Assembly (NCBI GenBank): GCA_947624995.1
Contig: CANQMS010000015.1
Coordinates: forward strand, 1 to 58,837
Direction: 5' to 3'
Source of the DNA: an uncultured Clostridia bacterium
Lineage (GTDB): Bacteria > Bacillota > Clostridia > Oscillospirales > CAG-272
DNA: 58,837 nucleotides
This document shows positions 8,613 to 17,965 of this stretch, piece after piece. Under the pieces are notes generated by a model. The model worked only from the letters and a program-made list of their open reading frames with translations. It had not been told where the DNA came from and made no database searches. The translations under genes were made by a program, and so were the position numbers. Numbering within the stretch: position 1 is the first letter of the stretch; every line of letters begins with the position of its first letter.

Positions 8613-9650
8613 ATGTACAAGGACATTCTTCAAAAGCTCACAAACGGCAGGGATCTGACAAAATCCGAGATCGACGAGATCATCCGGTCGATCAACAGGG
8701 ACGAGCTGACGGAGGGACAGATCTCCGGCTTTCTTGTCGCGCTCGTAATGAAGGGGACGACACTTGACGAGACGACGGCGATCGCCGAGGCGATGCGCTC
8801 CGTCTGCATCCCGATCCGCCCGAAGGTGGGGTCGGAGATGATGGACACATGCGGCACGGGCGGCGGGCTCAGCACATACAACATCTCCACCGCGACCGCG
8901 ATCGTCGCGGCGGCGGGCGGCATACCGATCGCAAAGCACGGGAGCCGCTCCATTTCGAGCCTTTCGGGCAGCGCCGATGTCCTTGAAGCCTTGGGTGTCA
9001 ACATCAACCTGACCCCGGCGGAGGCGGAGGAGCTGATCGAGAAGATCGGGATCGCGTTCATTTACGCGCCGCTGTTCCATCCCGTCATGTGCAAGGTCCT
9101 GCCGCCCGAATCAGCGCTCGGGATCAAGACGATCTTCTACACGATCATCGGTCCGCTCATCAATCCCGCCTTTGCGCCGCGCCATCTGCTCGGCGTCTAT
9201 AAGCCGGAGCTGCTCGAACAGGTCGCTCATGTAGCAATGAATATCGGATATACGAGGGCGATGTTCGTCCACGGGCTTGACGGGCTCGACGAGATCTCGC
9301 TTTTGGGAGCGACAAGGATCCTCGAGCTCAGGGACGGCAAGCTTGAAAAATATGAAATATGCCCGGAGGATTTCGGGATGAAACGCTGCGCGCTTTCGGA
9401 GATCAGAACGGGGACGCCGGAGGAAAACGCCTCAACGATCCGCGGCGTATTCTCTGGCGAGATCACCGGTCCGAAAAAGGACGCCGTTGTGCTGAATTCC
9501 GCGGGCGCGCTGATCGTCGGCGGCAAGGCGGCGGATTTCGACGAGGGCATCGGTTTGGCGCGCCGCATCATAGAGAGCGGCATGGCTGAGAGGAAGCTCG
9601 ACGAGCTTATAAAATGCTCGCGCGAATTTCCGGCACGTAAGGAGCGGTAA
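8613..9650 (+). CDS. trpD: Anthranilate phosphoribosyltransferase
   Basis: A 345-residue protein converting anthranilate and PRPP to phosphoribosyl-anthranilate. It carries the glycine-rich PRPP motif CGTGGG (80-85), the KHGSRSISS motif near residue 107 and the expected length for a stand-alone TrpD. The frame continues upstream into the T-box, but the ATG at 8613 has an ideal AGGAGGA site. It is the first gene of the operon; no glutamine amidotransferase domain is fused to it and trpE/trpG are absent. Confidence 0.95.
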   Translation: MYKDILQKLTNGRDLTKSEIDEIIRSINRDELTEGQISGFLVALVMKGTTLDETTAIAEAMRSVCIPIRPKVGSEMMDTCGTGGGLSTYNISTATAIVAAAGGIPIAKHGSRSISSLSGSADVLEALGVNINLTPAEAEELIEKIGIAFIYAPLFHPVMCKVLPPESALGIKTIFYTIIGPLINPAFAPRHLLGVYKPELLEQVAHVAMNIGYTRAMFVHGLDGLDEISLLGATRILELRDGKLEKYEICPEDFGMKRCALSEIRTGTPEENASTIRGVFSGEITGPKKDAVVLNSAGALIVGGKAADFDEGIGLARRIIESGMAERKLDELIKCSREFPARKER

Positions 9651-10997
9651 ATGGATTTCACAGCCGCGCTGAAGGCAGCGAAGCGGGGTGGGAAAAATAC
9701 CGTCATCCCGGATATCAAGTGCTTTTCCCCGAAGGAGGGCGACCTTCTTTCGGGCAGGGATCCGGTAGAGCTTGCGAAGATCCTCATAGGATCCGGCGCG
9801 CCCGTGCTTTCGGTCGTGACCGAGGAGGAAAATTTCGGGGGAAGCAAGCGCCTTTTGAAAGATATCGCATCGCTCGGAGTCCCCGTGCTGCGGAAGGATT
9901 TTCTCAAAACGGGAGCCGACATCAGAGAGACCAAGGCGCTCGGCGCGTCCGCGGTCCTTCTGATGTATTCCTGCCTTGACGGGGACACGCTCCGGGAGCT
10001 TTACGCGGAGGCGAAATCCGCTGGGCTTGACGTTCTTGTCGAGACGCACACGGAGGAGGAGCTGGCAAAAGCGGCGGCGCTCGGCGCGGAGCTCATCGGC
10101 ATAAACAACCGCGACATCGGAATTTTGGAGCGTGACGACGGGACTGTCTCGCTCACAGAACGCCTTGCGCGCCATAAGCCCGCGGGCAGCTTTCTCGTCA
10201 GCGAAAGCGCCGTAAGCTCGCCAGATGACGTCAGGCGCGCGGTCCGCGCCGGCGCGGATGCGGCGCTTGTGGGGACATCGTTGATGCGGGCGGAGAATAC
10301 GGCTTCATTTTATCAAAAGCTTTGCCGCCCCGTGCGCGTCAAGCTCTGCGGGATGATGTCCGAGCGCGATATAGAGCTGTGCCGACAGGCGGACATTCTG
10401 GGCTTTGTCGTCGACTATCCCGAGCGCGTGCCGTGGAATTTGCCGCCGCAGTATGCAAAGGAGCTCTTGCGTCATGTCCCGCGGTCATGTATGAGCTGCG
10501 TCGTCACAGGAGGCGTACCCGATAAGGTGATCCCGCTCGCGCTTGAGCTGCGCCCCGACTTTATACAGCTCCATCACAAGGAGAATACGGAAGAGACGAA
10601 ACAAATCGCCTCGGAGCTGTCAAAGGCGGGGATAAAGGTCATCCGCAGTATCCCGAACTCGGGGCAGCGGCAGAGAGAGCAGTTCGGGACGGATTCTCCG
10701 GAGAGGCTGTCGGAGCTGTTTTCCGGGATCGGCGTCTCGGAGCTGCTCGTTGACAGCAGATATGCCGAAAACGCGAGCGATGCGTGCGGCACCCCGCCCG
10801 TCGATATGTTCCGGAGGCTGAGATCGTGCGGCAGTGTCCCCGTCATGCTCGCGGGAGGCATCACGCCGCAAAACGTCCGCCGTGTGATAAGCGAAAGCGG
10901 GGCGGAGTGCATCGACATTATGACGGGAATAGAAGATGAGCCGGGAGTCAAGTCCCCCTCTGCGGTGAGGGAGCTGTTCCGGCAGATCGGAGGTTAA
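9651..10997 (+). CDS. trpCF: Fused indole-3-glycerol-phosphate synthase / phosphoribosylanthranilate isomerase
   Basis: A single 448-residue chain with two barrels. Residues 1 to about 225 are TrpC ([12 protein letters not shown] with the catalytic Lys, RKDFL, GINNRDI, LVSESAV). Residues 228-448 are TrpF (VKLCGM at the start of the barrel, LAGGI near the end). The isomerase and the ring-closing synthase are consecutive steps. The TrpC N-terminus is short, lacking most of the usual N-terminal extension. The ATG follows the trpD stop with no gap. Confidence 0.92.
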   Translation: MDFTAALKAAKRGGKNTVIPDIKCFSPKEGDLLSGRDPVELAKILIGSGAPVLSVVTEEENFGGSKRLLKDIASLGVPVLRKDFLKTGADIRETKALGASAVLLMYSCLDGDTLRELYAEAKSAGLDVLVETHTEEELAKAAALGAELIGINNRDIGILERDDGTVSLTERLARHKPAGSFLVSESAVSSPDDVRRAVRAGADAALVGTSLMRAENTASFYQKLCRPVRVKLCGMMSERDIELCRQADILGFVVDYPERVPWNLPPQYAKELLRHVPRSCMSCVVTGGVPDKVIPLALELRPDFIQLHHKENTEETKQIASELSKAGIKVIRSIPNSGQRQREQFGTDSPERLSELFSGIGVSELLVDSRYAENASDACGTPPVDMFRRLRSCGSVPVMLAGGITPQNVRRVISESGAECIDIMTGIEDEPGVKSPSAVRELFRQIGG

Positions 10998-10999
10998 AA

Positions 11000-12187
11000 A
11001 TGGAGAGAAAAGGACGATTCGGAATTCACGGCGGGCAGTATATCCCCGAAACGCTGATGAATGCCGTCATAGAACTTGAAGAAGCATACGAACGGTATCG
11101 GGACGATCCCGAATTCAACGCGGAGCTCACGGCGCTCCTGAATGAATACGCGAACCGCCCTTCCCGGCTCTACTACGCGGAAAAGATGACGCGCAATCTC
11201 GGAGGCGCGAAGATATATCTGAAGCGCGAGGATCTCAACCACACCGGCGCGCACAAGATAAACAACGTCCTCGGTCAGGCGCTGCTCGCCAAAAAGATGG
11301 GCAAGACGCGCATCATCGCCGAAACGGGCGCGGGTCAGCACGGTGTAGCGGCGGCGACCGCCGCGGCGCTTTTCGGAATGGAATGCGTCGTATTTATGGG
11401 AAAAGAGGACACCGAGCGCCAGGCGCTCAACGTCTACCGTATGCGCCTGCTCGGCGCGCAGGTCGTCCCCGTGACGGGCGGAACGGGAACTCTGAAGGAC
11501 GCCGTGTCCGAGGCGATGAGGGAGTGGACCTCGCGCGTCGCCGATACGCATTACTGCCTCGGCTCCGTCATGGGACCGCATCCGTTCCCGACGATCGTGC
11601 GCGACTTTCAGTCCGTCATTTCAAGGGAGATCAAGGCGCAGCTCAAGGAGAAGGAGGGGCGACTGCCGGACGCCGTTATCGCCTGCGTCGGCGGCGGTTC
11701 AAACGCGATCGGCTCGTTTTATCACTTCATAAACGACAAAGGCGTCCGCCTCATCGGCTGCGAGGCGGCGGGGCGCGGAGTCGACACGGTTGAGACGGCG
11801 GCGACGGTCTATACCGGCAGGCTCGGCATATTCCACGGCATGAAGTCGTACTTCTGCCAGGATGAATACGGTCAGATCGCGCCCGTCTACTCGATCTCCG
11901 CGGGACTCGACTATCCCGGCATAGGTCCCGAGCACGCGTATCTGCACGATATCGGGCGGGCGGAGTATGTCCCGGTGACGGACGAAGAGGCGGTCTCTGC
12001 GTTCGAGTATCTCTCAAGGACAGAGGGGATAATTCCCGCCATCGAATCGGCTCATGCCGTGGCGCACGCGATGAAGCTGGCGCCGGAGCTCGGACGCGAC
12101 AGGATCATAGTCATAACGATATCGGGCAGGGGAGACAAGGACTGCGCCTCCGTCGCCCGCTACAGAGGGGAGGATATCCGTGAGTAA
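11000..12187 (+). CDS. trpB: Tryptophan synthase beta chain
   Basis: A 395-residue PLP enzyme joining indole and serine. HTGAHKINN contains the PLP Lys (K86), ETGAGQHG is the substrate loop and [10 protein letters not shown] binds the PLP phosphate. It starts 2 bp after trpCF and its last 8 bases overlap trpA, as expected for subunits of one complex. Confidence 0.96.
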   Translation: MERKGRFGIHGGQYIPETLMNAVIELEEAYERYRDDPEFNAELTALLNEYANRPSRLYYAEKMTRNLGGAKIYLKREDLNHTGAHKINNVLGQALLAKKMGKTRIIAETGAGQHGVAAATAAALFGMECVVFMGKEDTERQALNVYRMRLLGAQVVPVTGGTGTLKDAVSEAMREWTSRVADTHYCLGSVMGPHPFPTIVRDFQSVISREIKAQLKEKEGRLPDAVIACVGGGSNAIGSFYHFINDKGVRLIGCEAAGRGVDTVETAATVYTGRLGIFHGMKSYFCQDEYGQIAPVYSISAGLDYPGIGPEHAYLHDIGRAEYVPVTDEEAVSAFEYLSRTEGIIPAIESAHAVAHAMKLAPELGRDRIIVITISGRGDKDCASVARYRGEDIRE

Positions 12188-12950
12188 TATAAAAAAAGCG
12201 TTCCGAAACGGCAAGGCGTTCATCGCCTTTCTCACCTGCGGCGACCCCGACGTTGAAACGACCGCCGCGGCTGTCCGCGCCGCCGCGGACAGCGGCGCCG
12301 ACCTCATAGAGCTCGGCATCCCGTTCTCCGATCCGACGGCGGAGGGACCCGTCATTCAGGGGGCAAACATACGCGCGCTCAGGGGCGGCATAACTATGGA
12401 CAAGGTATTTGAGCTTGTCCGCGATCTGCGCCGCGACGTGAAGATCCCGCTCGTGTTTATGACGTACGCAAACGTGATCTTCTCTTACGGAGCTGTGCGG
12501 TTTATTTCCGCGTGCCGCGATATCGGGATCGACGGGCTCATCCTGCCCGATCTGCCGTTCGAGGAAAAGGACGAATTTCAGCCGATATGCCGCCGATACG
12601 GCGTCGACCTGATCTCGCTTATCGCGCCGACGTCGAATGACCGCATCGCGATGATCGCCAAAGAGGCGGAGGGATTTGTATATATCGTATCGAGCCTCGG
12701 CGTAACGGGTACGAGGAGCGAGATCAGTACAGACCTCTACCCGATCGTCAGAGCCGTGCGTGAAAACACCGACATCCCGTGCGCGATCGGCTTCGGCATC
12801 TCGACGCCGGAGCAGGCAAAGAAGATGTCGGACATCGCCGACGGCGCGATCGTCGGTTCCGCGATCGTGAAGCTGCTCGAAAAGTACGGCAGGGACGCAC
12901 CCCGGTACATCGGCGAATACGTGAAGTCCATGAAGCGCGCGATGGAGTGA
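12180..12950 (+). CDS. trpA: Tryptophan synthase alpha chain
   Basis: A 256-residue TIM-barrel lyase making indole from indole-3-glycerol phosphate. [10 protein letters not shown] holds the catalytic Glu (E44). The second acidic residue, Asp in the Salmonella enzyme, is Glu here (TAEGP), a variant I recall as common in Clostridia. The GTG start at 12180 overlaps trpB by 8 bases, implying coupling. No clear intrinsic terminator follows; a weak stem without a T run lies near 12986-13009. Confidence 0.95.
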   Translation: MSNIKKAFRNGKAFIAFLTCGDPDVETTAAAVRAAADSGADLIELGIPFSDPTAEGPVIQGANIRALRGGITMDKVFELVRDLRRDVKIPLVFMTYANVIFSYGAVRFISACRDIGIDGLILPDLPFEEKDEFQPICRRYGVDLISLIAPTSNDRIAMIAKEAEGFVYIVSSLGVTGTRSEISTDLYPIVRAVRENTDIPCAIGFGISTPEQAKKMSDIADGAIVGSAIVKLLEKYGRDAPRYIGEYVKSMKRAME

Positions 12951-13174
12951 TACGCATGTCCCTCAGGCACGGTTTATATACGGTCCTTTATCTTTGAAGA
13001 ACGATAAAGAATGTATGGAATTTTTCGAAAATTTGTGATACAATAAACACAGGCGCGGCAAAAGCTGCGGCTCGTGAAACGATGATTTGCGGTCGCTCGC
13101 CGTCGGTTTGGAGCGCGCGATGAGACAGACGGCTGAAAGAAAGTATGTGATATTATAACGCCGGGGCGACGGAC

Positions 13175-13696
13175 GTGCAAAAAAGAGAAGAAGAATATGA
13201 TGCGGTGCCGTGCCGATCTGTCATTGCGGACATAAGAAATATTATCGCGGCAGGACGTAATTCGGCATACAGCGACGTCAACGCGGCTATGGTAATGACC
13301 TGTCGGAACATCGGAAAGCGGATCGGTGAGCAGGAGCAGTCCGTAGAGGGCTGCGCGGAATACGGAAAGCATTTGATAGCAGCCCTTTCAAATGAATTGA
13401 CGAAAGAATTCGGAAAAGGGTTTTCCGAGCGGAATTTGCATTATTATCGGAAGTTTTATACATTCTTCCCGGATGAAACATTTTTGAACGCGCGCATTCA
13501 AAATCTCAGCCGGACGCATTTTCGCAGCCTTCTTCGGGTCTATGATGAAAACGCTCGCATTCGGTATCTGAACGAGGCTGCGGAGGAAAACCGGAGCTCC
13601 CGCACATTGGATCGGGATATCGGTACACAGTATTATTTCAGACTCTTAAAGTTGCCTAAAAGCATAAAATATATTTTTAAAGGAGATTTTTTATGA
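13175..13696 (+). CDS. Truncated DUF1016 (YhcG-type) protein
   Basis: A 173-residue protein matching the N-terminal, predicted DNA-binding half of YhcG-like proteins (IRNIIAAGR, NIGKRIGEQEQ, FGKGFSERNLHYYRKFY, SSRTLDRDIGTQYYFRLL). The C-terminal PD-(D/E)XK nuclease half of full-length members (about 340 residues) is missing. The frame ends in a tail encoded by the ribosome-binding region of the next gene and overlaps it by 4 bases. It is more AT-rich than its neighbours. Likely a decayed remnant, though it could still be translated. Confidence 0.7.
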   Translation: MQKREEEYDAVPCRSVIADIRNIIAAGRNSAYSDVNAAMVMTCRNIGKRIGEQEQSVEGCAEYGKHLIAALSNELTKEFGKGFSERNLHYYRKFYTFFPDETFLNARIQNLSRTHFRSLLRVYDENARIRYLNEAAEENRSSRTLDRDIGTQYYFRLLKLPKSIKYIFKGDFL

Positions 13697-14256
13697 GAAA
13701 CAAGCTGAAAATCACGGAAGGTATCTTCCCGATGCCGGTGCTGATGGTCGCCACATATAATGACGACGGCAGCGTTAATGTGATGAACGCCGCGTGGGGG
13801 ACGATGCAGGAGCGCGATGTCGTCGCGCTGAATCTGTCGGAGTCGCATAAGACGGTACAGAACATCAAAAAAAGAGGCGCGTTCACCGTCAGCATCGCCG
13901 ACGCCGCCCACGTCAGGGAGGCGGACTACTTCGGCATCGAATCCGGCAACAGAGAGCATGACAAGCTCGCAAAGGCGGGACTTACCGCCGCCCGGGCAGG
14001 GACTGTCGACGCGCCCGTGATAAACGAATTCCCGATCTGCCTCGAGTGCGAATTCATAGAGTATCAGAGAAATGAATACGGCTGCGGCGTCATCGGGCGG
14101 GTCGTGAATGTGACGGCGGACAGCGGCGTCATGCCGGACGGAAAGCTCGATATGTCGCTCGTGGACGCGATCGCGTTCGATCCGTATACTCACGGATATT
14201 ACAGAGTCACCGAACGCGTCGGCGAGGCGTTCTCGGACGGGCTCGCGCTGAAATAA
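13693..14256 (+). CDS. Flavin reductase-like (FMN split-barrel) protein
   Basis: A 187-residue protein with the split-barrel fold signature: PMPVLMVATYNDDGSVNVMNA at the N-terminus, then NLSESHKTVQNIKKRGAFTVSIAD and a C-terminal IAFDPYTHGYYRV. Family members bind FMN and reduce flavins or act as small flavoproteins. AAGGAG sits 8-9 bases before the ATG. It is followed by a bidirectional terminator. Substrate unknown. Confidence 0.8.
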   Translation: MRNKLKITEGIFPMPVLMVATYNDDGSVNVMNAAWGTMQERDVVALNLSESHKTVQNIKKRGAFTVSIADAAHVREADYFGIESGNREHDKLAKAGLTAARAGTVDAPVINEFPICLECEFIEYQRNEYGCGVIGRVVNVTADSGVMPDGKLDMSLVDAIAFDPYTHGYYRVTERVGEAFSDGLALK

Positions 14257-14320
14257 CCGGGGCGGGGGCTCTCTCCCTCCGGCATGATCTTGCAGGCGCC
14301 GGACGCCGAATACAAAATGC

Positions 14321-14361
14321 AAAAAAAAACGGGTCGGTCCCGACGGGACCGACCGTTTTTT
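14321..14361. terminator. Bidirectional terminator between converging genes
   Basis: GGTCGGTCCC (14332-14341) and GGGACCGACC (14345-14354) form a stem with T6 on the plus side and A9 before it, so it can serve both the flavin reductase (+) and the beta-mannosidase (-). Confidence 0.85.
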
Positions 14362-14464
14362 GTGATGACCGGCAGCGCCCTGCCGCTGTTTTGAGGCGGG
14401 GGATTGTTATATGGCACCGCCGGCGGATCTTGCGGCGCGGCGGACATATTTGCGGCGCGGCGGA

Positions 14465-16948
14465 TCACATCTTTGCGTAGTTGCCGCAGTGGGTGACGGC
14501 GATATTGCCGATGTCCTCCGCCGTTAAGAGAACGGCTTCCCCGGAGAGTGTGCGCGCCCGCTTTTTTACCGTGACCGTCACGGGGACGCCGGGCAGGATG
14601 TCGAACCAGTTATCCGACATATCAAGAATATATTCATCGTGCGTCAATGACAATGCGTGTATAAATCCGTCCGAGGCGAGTGTCAGCGCATATGCTTCTT
14701 CGACCTCGGTCACCGTGCGCCTTATTTCGGGGTCGCGGAACGCGAACTCCCGCGGGTACACAAAAAGCTCGACCCCGCGGCTGCGGACCGTGCCGCCGGA
14801 AATCACGGAAAATTCAAGATACCGCGTCCGCCGGGACTCCTTGTCCGGCAGCGTCCCCGACATGTCGATGACGGCGATATCGTTTGCCGAGAGCGGCGCG
14901 GCTGTAAAATCACGCTCGCCGGAAAGGACCGTTTCTCCGTCGAGGTCGCGCAGACTGTACCGGAGCCTGCCCTCAAACGGGGTCAAAAGCTCGCTTGACA
15001 CATTGAATGTCACCCTCTTTGTGTCCGACGTGTCGCAGCTCATAAGCAGGGGAGAGAAGAACCGCTTCGAGCAGCTGTAAAGCCCCTTTTTGTTTCCGAA
15101 ATAGTCGACGCACGACCACGATATCATCGGCGCGCAGTCGTTGTACTGCCAGAACAGCGCGCCCATGCTGCGCCCCCGGTGGCGGCGCAGGTGCTCGACG
15201 CAGATCCTGACGTACTCCGCCTGAACGAACTGAGAAGCGTATATCATGCCGCGCATCGAGCGGGGGATGAGCATGACCTCCGCCATATAAAACATCAGCT
15301 TTTCGTTCCCGAGCTCGCATTTCTGGTGCGCCGTCACGGCGTTTGAGCAGAGGTTCGGGTCGTCCTCGCCCGTAAAGTATCGGACGGTCTTGTGATCCGG
15401 CAGACTCTCGAAGCCGAATTCGGAGCAGAACCTGTGGACGTTCCGGCAAAACGCCTCGATCGGCTTGTACCCGTGCCACACCTGCCAGTAGTGGCTGTCC
15501 CCGTCGTCGACGGAATAGCTGCGGTCAAAGCATTTGCTGTCCTCATATATTCCGCCGCCGCGGCTCGGCGAGCTCGGTCAGTACGGCGTGCCGCTCGCGC
15601 AGTACTTGATCGCGGAGCCTATGATGCCGACCCTGCCGTCCCCGCCGAACATTCGGTAATAACATTCCCGCGCCTTTTCGTCGTCCGGGACGCCCCACGT
15701 CTCCCACATCTCCTCGAGCTCGTTGTTGCCGCCGAAGAGAGCGAGCGAGGGGTGATTTTTTATTCTGAGGATGTTGTCGCACGCCTCGCGGAATATCCCG
15801 TCGAGCTCGCGCTCGTCAAAGTCGTAGACGGCGCAGGCGAACATGAAGTCCTGCCAGACAAGTATGCCCATCCTGTCGCAGCAGTCGTAGAAGAAGTCGC
15901 CGGGGTAGTACCCGCCGCCCCAGACGCGCGTCATGCAGAAGTTCGCGTCCCTAATATCTCCGAGGATATCCTCGGTGCCGCCGTCCGTTATGTCGGGGAT
16001 GATATTGTCCTGCGGGATATAGTTCGCGCCGCGGGCGAAAATCTTTTTGCCGTTGACGGAGAGGCAGAATTCGCGCCCGCCGTCCCCGAGCCTGTCGCGG
16101 CAGAGCTTTATCTCGCGCAGCCCGATCGAAAAATCCTTCTCCCGCCCGCCGTCGGAGCGTATAAAGACGTCATAGAGCGGCTGCTCGCCGTAACCGTTCG
16201 GGAACCAGAGGCGCGGCTCGCGGACACGGAATTTTGCCTCCGCGCCGACCGTGACGCGCCTCGTCTCGCCGTTGAATGATACTTCGGCGACCTCGTCCGA
16301 GTCGGCGAACGTCCCCGTCAAAAGCGAGAAGAGCCGCGGCGTGACGGACACCGTGACGGAGGAAAAATCGGCGCCGAAATCCTGCTTCACGTCGGCAAAA
16401 AGCTCGAATTCGTCGCGCCTGAGCTCGACCGGACCGTATATCCCCATGTCGGGGATGACGGCGCCCCAGTCCCAGCCGTACATGTAGTGCGCCTTTCGGA
16501 TGTGCTGGTAGCCGGGCAATGTCGAGGACACGCCGAACAGCGGGCGCGCCGCGTGCGCCTCTTCTGCGAAGACGACGGGAGAGCTGATTTTGACCTCGAG
16601 CGTGTTGCACGTGCGGCGGAGGATGCCCTCCGGTATGCGGAACGCCCAGACACGGTGCATATTGTCGCAGCTCCCGAGCACCGCGCCGTTGAGGCGGACC
16701 TCGGCGACCGTATCGACGCCGCGCAGCACGAGCACGGACATTCGGTCAGCCTCGGGGGCGGCGTCGAAAACGGTGCGGAAAAGGGAATCGAGGCGAGCCG
16801 CTTTTATAGCCTCATATTGGTTTTCCCCGACGGAATAGTCCGGCGGCGCCGCCTTGCCCCGCAGCGTCCCGAGGCAGGAAACGGGGAGCTTTCCGCAGCA
16901 ATATTCTTTCCCGCCGTAGATCATCGTCCAGTTCGTGTCGAGCTTCAT
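14465..16948 (-). pseudogene. GH2 beta-mannosidase interrupted by an in-frame TGA
   Basis: Read without its internal stop, this frame encodes about 827 residues of a GH2 beta-mannosidase: sugar-binding jelly roll, Ig-like domain and TIM barrel. The acid/base Glu is in GGNNELEEMW and the nucleophile Glu in SEFGFES. A TGA at 15578-15580 (codon 457) splits it in frame between the two catalytic residues. The context is SGTPY-stop-PSSPS, where family members typically read PYW-PSSP, so the stop replaces a Trp TGG by one base change. No frame change is needed. The downstream half has no good ribosome site. The start at 16948 is preceded by GGAGG. Nonsense mutation, sequencing error or readthrough remain possible. 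Confidence 0.85.
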
Positions 16949-16986
16949 GTTTATCTGTGCCTCCATCCGCACGGCAGTGCAATATA

Positions 16987-17015
16987 AATATACCACGGAT
17001 CCCGCAGCTTGTCGA
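16987..17015 (-). promoter_or_regulatory. Promoter of the beta-mannosidase
   Basis: On the minus strand, TCGACA (17010-17015), a 17-base spacer and TATATT (16987-16992) precede the start at 16948. Confidence 0.6.
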
Positions 17016-17088
17016 GGGGACGCGGAAAATTCCCGCCCCGGCGGGCACGTGATCCGACGATATGTTAAATTGATACCTCTGCCCGATA

Positions 17089-17117
17089 TTTACTTTTCCG
17101 CCGGGATGAGATATAAT
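17089..17117 (+). promoter_or_regulatory. Promoter of the araC-mannanase unit
   Basis: TTTACT (17089-17094), a 17-base spacer and a perfect TATAAT (17112-17117). It is divergent from the beta-mannosidase promoter, so an AraC protein bound between them could control both. Confidence 0.65.
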
Positions 17118-17157
17118 CGGATATGTAAAGACCTTATACGGAACGGAGGCGGACGGG

Positions 17158-17946
17158 GTGTTCGAAATATTCTGCATGGGCTGCGACGACGTCGAGGACG
17201 CCGGCTTCGAGGTCGACAGACCGGACGGCTGGGGCGCGGGGTGCTATCTCATGCTTTTCATAAAGACGCCGGCATATATGACCGTCGGCGGCGTCGAGCG
17301 GGTGCTCCCTCCGAATACGTTCATCGTCTACAATAAGCGGTCATATCACAAGTACCGCGCGTGCGGCGGCGTCTATATAAACGACTGGATGGAGTTTGAC
17401 GGACCGAACAATTTTATGGATGACCTGTCGGTCCGATTTGACACGCCCGTGACGATCACGGGCGGGCGCGAAAGAGAGATATCGTCGCTGTTCCGCTCCG
17501 TCTCGGATGCGTTTTATTCGCGAGGCAGGATGGGAGCGGAGACGTGCAGCCTTCTGATACAGGCGATGCTGAATACGGTGTCCGATCTGTGTCCCGCGGA
17601 GAAAAAGTACGGCAGGTACCACGACGAGCTGCTCGGGCTGAGGCGGGAGATCTACGGCTCGCCCGGCAAGGAGTGGCGGATATCGGACATAGCCGACCGT
17701 TTTCACCTCAACAGATCGTATTTTCAGGAGATATACAAGAAGACGTTCGGAACGCCGTGCGGAGCGGACATAATAAACAGCCGCGTCGAGTGTGCGAAGG
17801 GAGCGCTTCTGAATACGGATAAGAGCATGTCTGAGATCGCGGAGATCAGCGGGTACGGCAGCGCCGTGCATTTTTCGCGGCAGTTCGCGCGCGCCGCGGG
17901 CTGCTCGCCGACGGCGTTTCGGAAAAAATACCGCACCGATATATAA
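17158..17946 (+). CDS. AraC-family transcriptional regulator
   Basis: A 262-residue protein with an N-terminal cupin-like effector domain and a C-terminal double helix-turn-helix (about 165-262), visible as WRISDIADRFHLNRSYFQEIYKK and MSEIAEISGYGSAVHFSRQF. GTG start with GGAGGC 9 bases upstream. It is divergent from the beta-mannosidase and 19 bp upstream of a secreted mannanase-like gene, so it probably activates mannan use in response to an oligosaccharide. The ligand is inferred from context. Confidence 0.88.
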   Translation: MFEIFCMGCDDVEDAGFEVDRPDGWGAGCYLMLFIKTPAYMTVGGVERVLPPNTFIVYNKRSYHKYRACGGVYINDWMEFDGPNNFMDDLSVRFDTPVTITGGREREISSLFRSVSDAFYSRGRMGAETCSLLIQAMLNTVSDLCPAEKKYGRYHDELLGLRREIYGSPGKEWRISDIADRFHLNRSYFQEIYKKTFGTPCGADIINSRVECAKGALLNTDKSMSEIAEISGYGSAVHFSRQFARAAGCSPTAFRKKYRTDI

Positions 17947-17965
17947 ATAAGGGAGGAACATCGGC

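Noticed and set aside
15392-16279. 295-codon plus-strand frame covering the mannosidase stop
   Set aside because: Ala/Val/Arg-rich antisense of the mannosidase with no family match.
14465-16948. Genome-wide reassignment of TGA to Trp
   Set aside because: TGA ends trpA, leuC, fabF, fabD, accD and others at family-correct positions, and these proteins use TGG for Trp. The internal TGA is a single local event.
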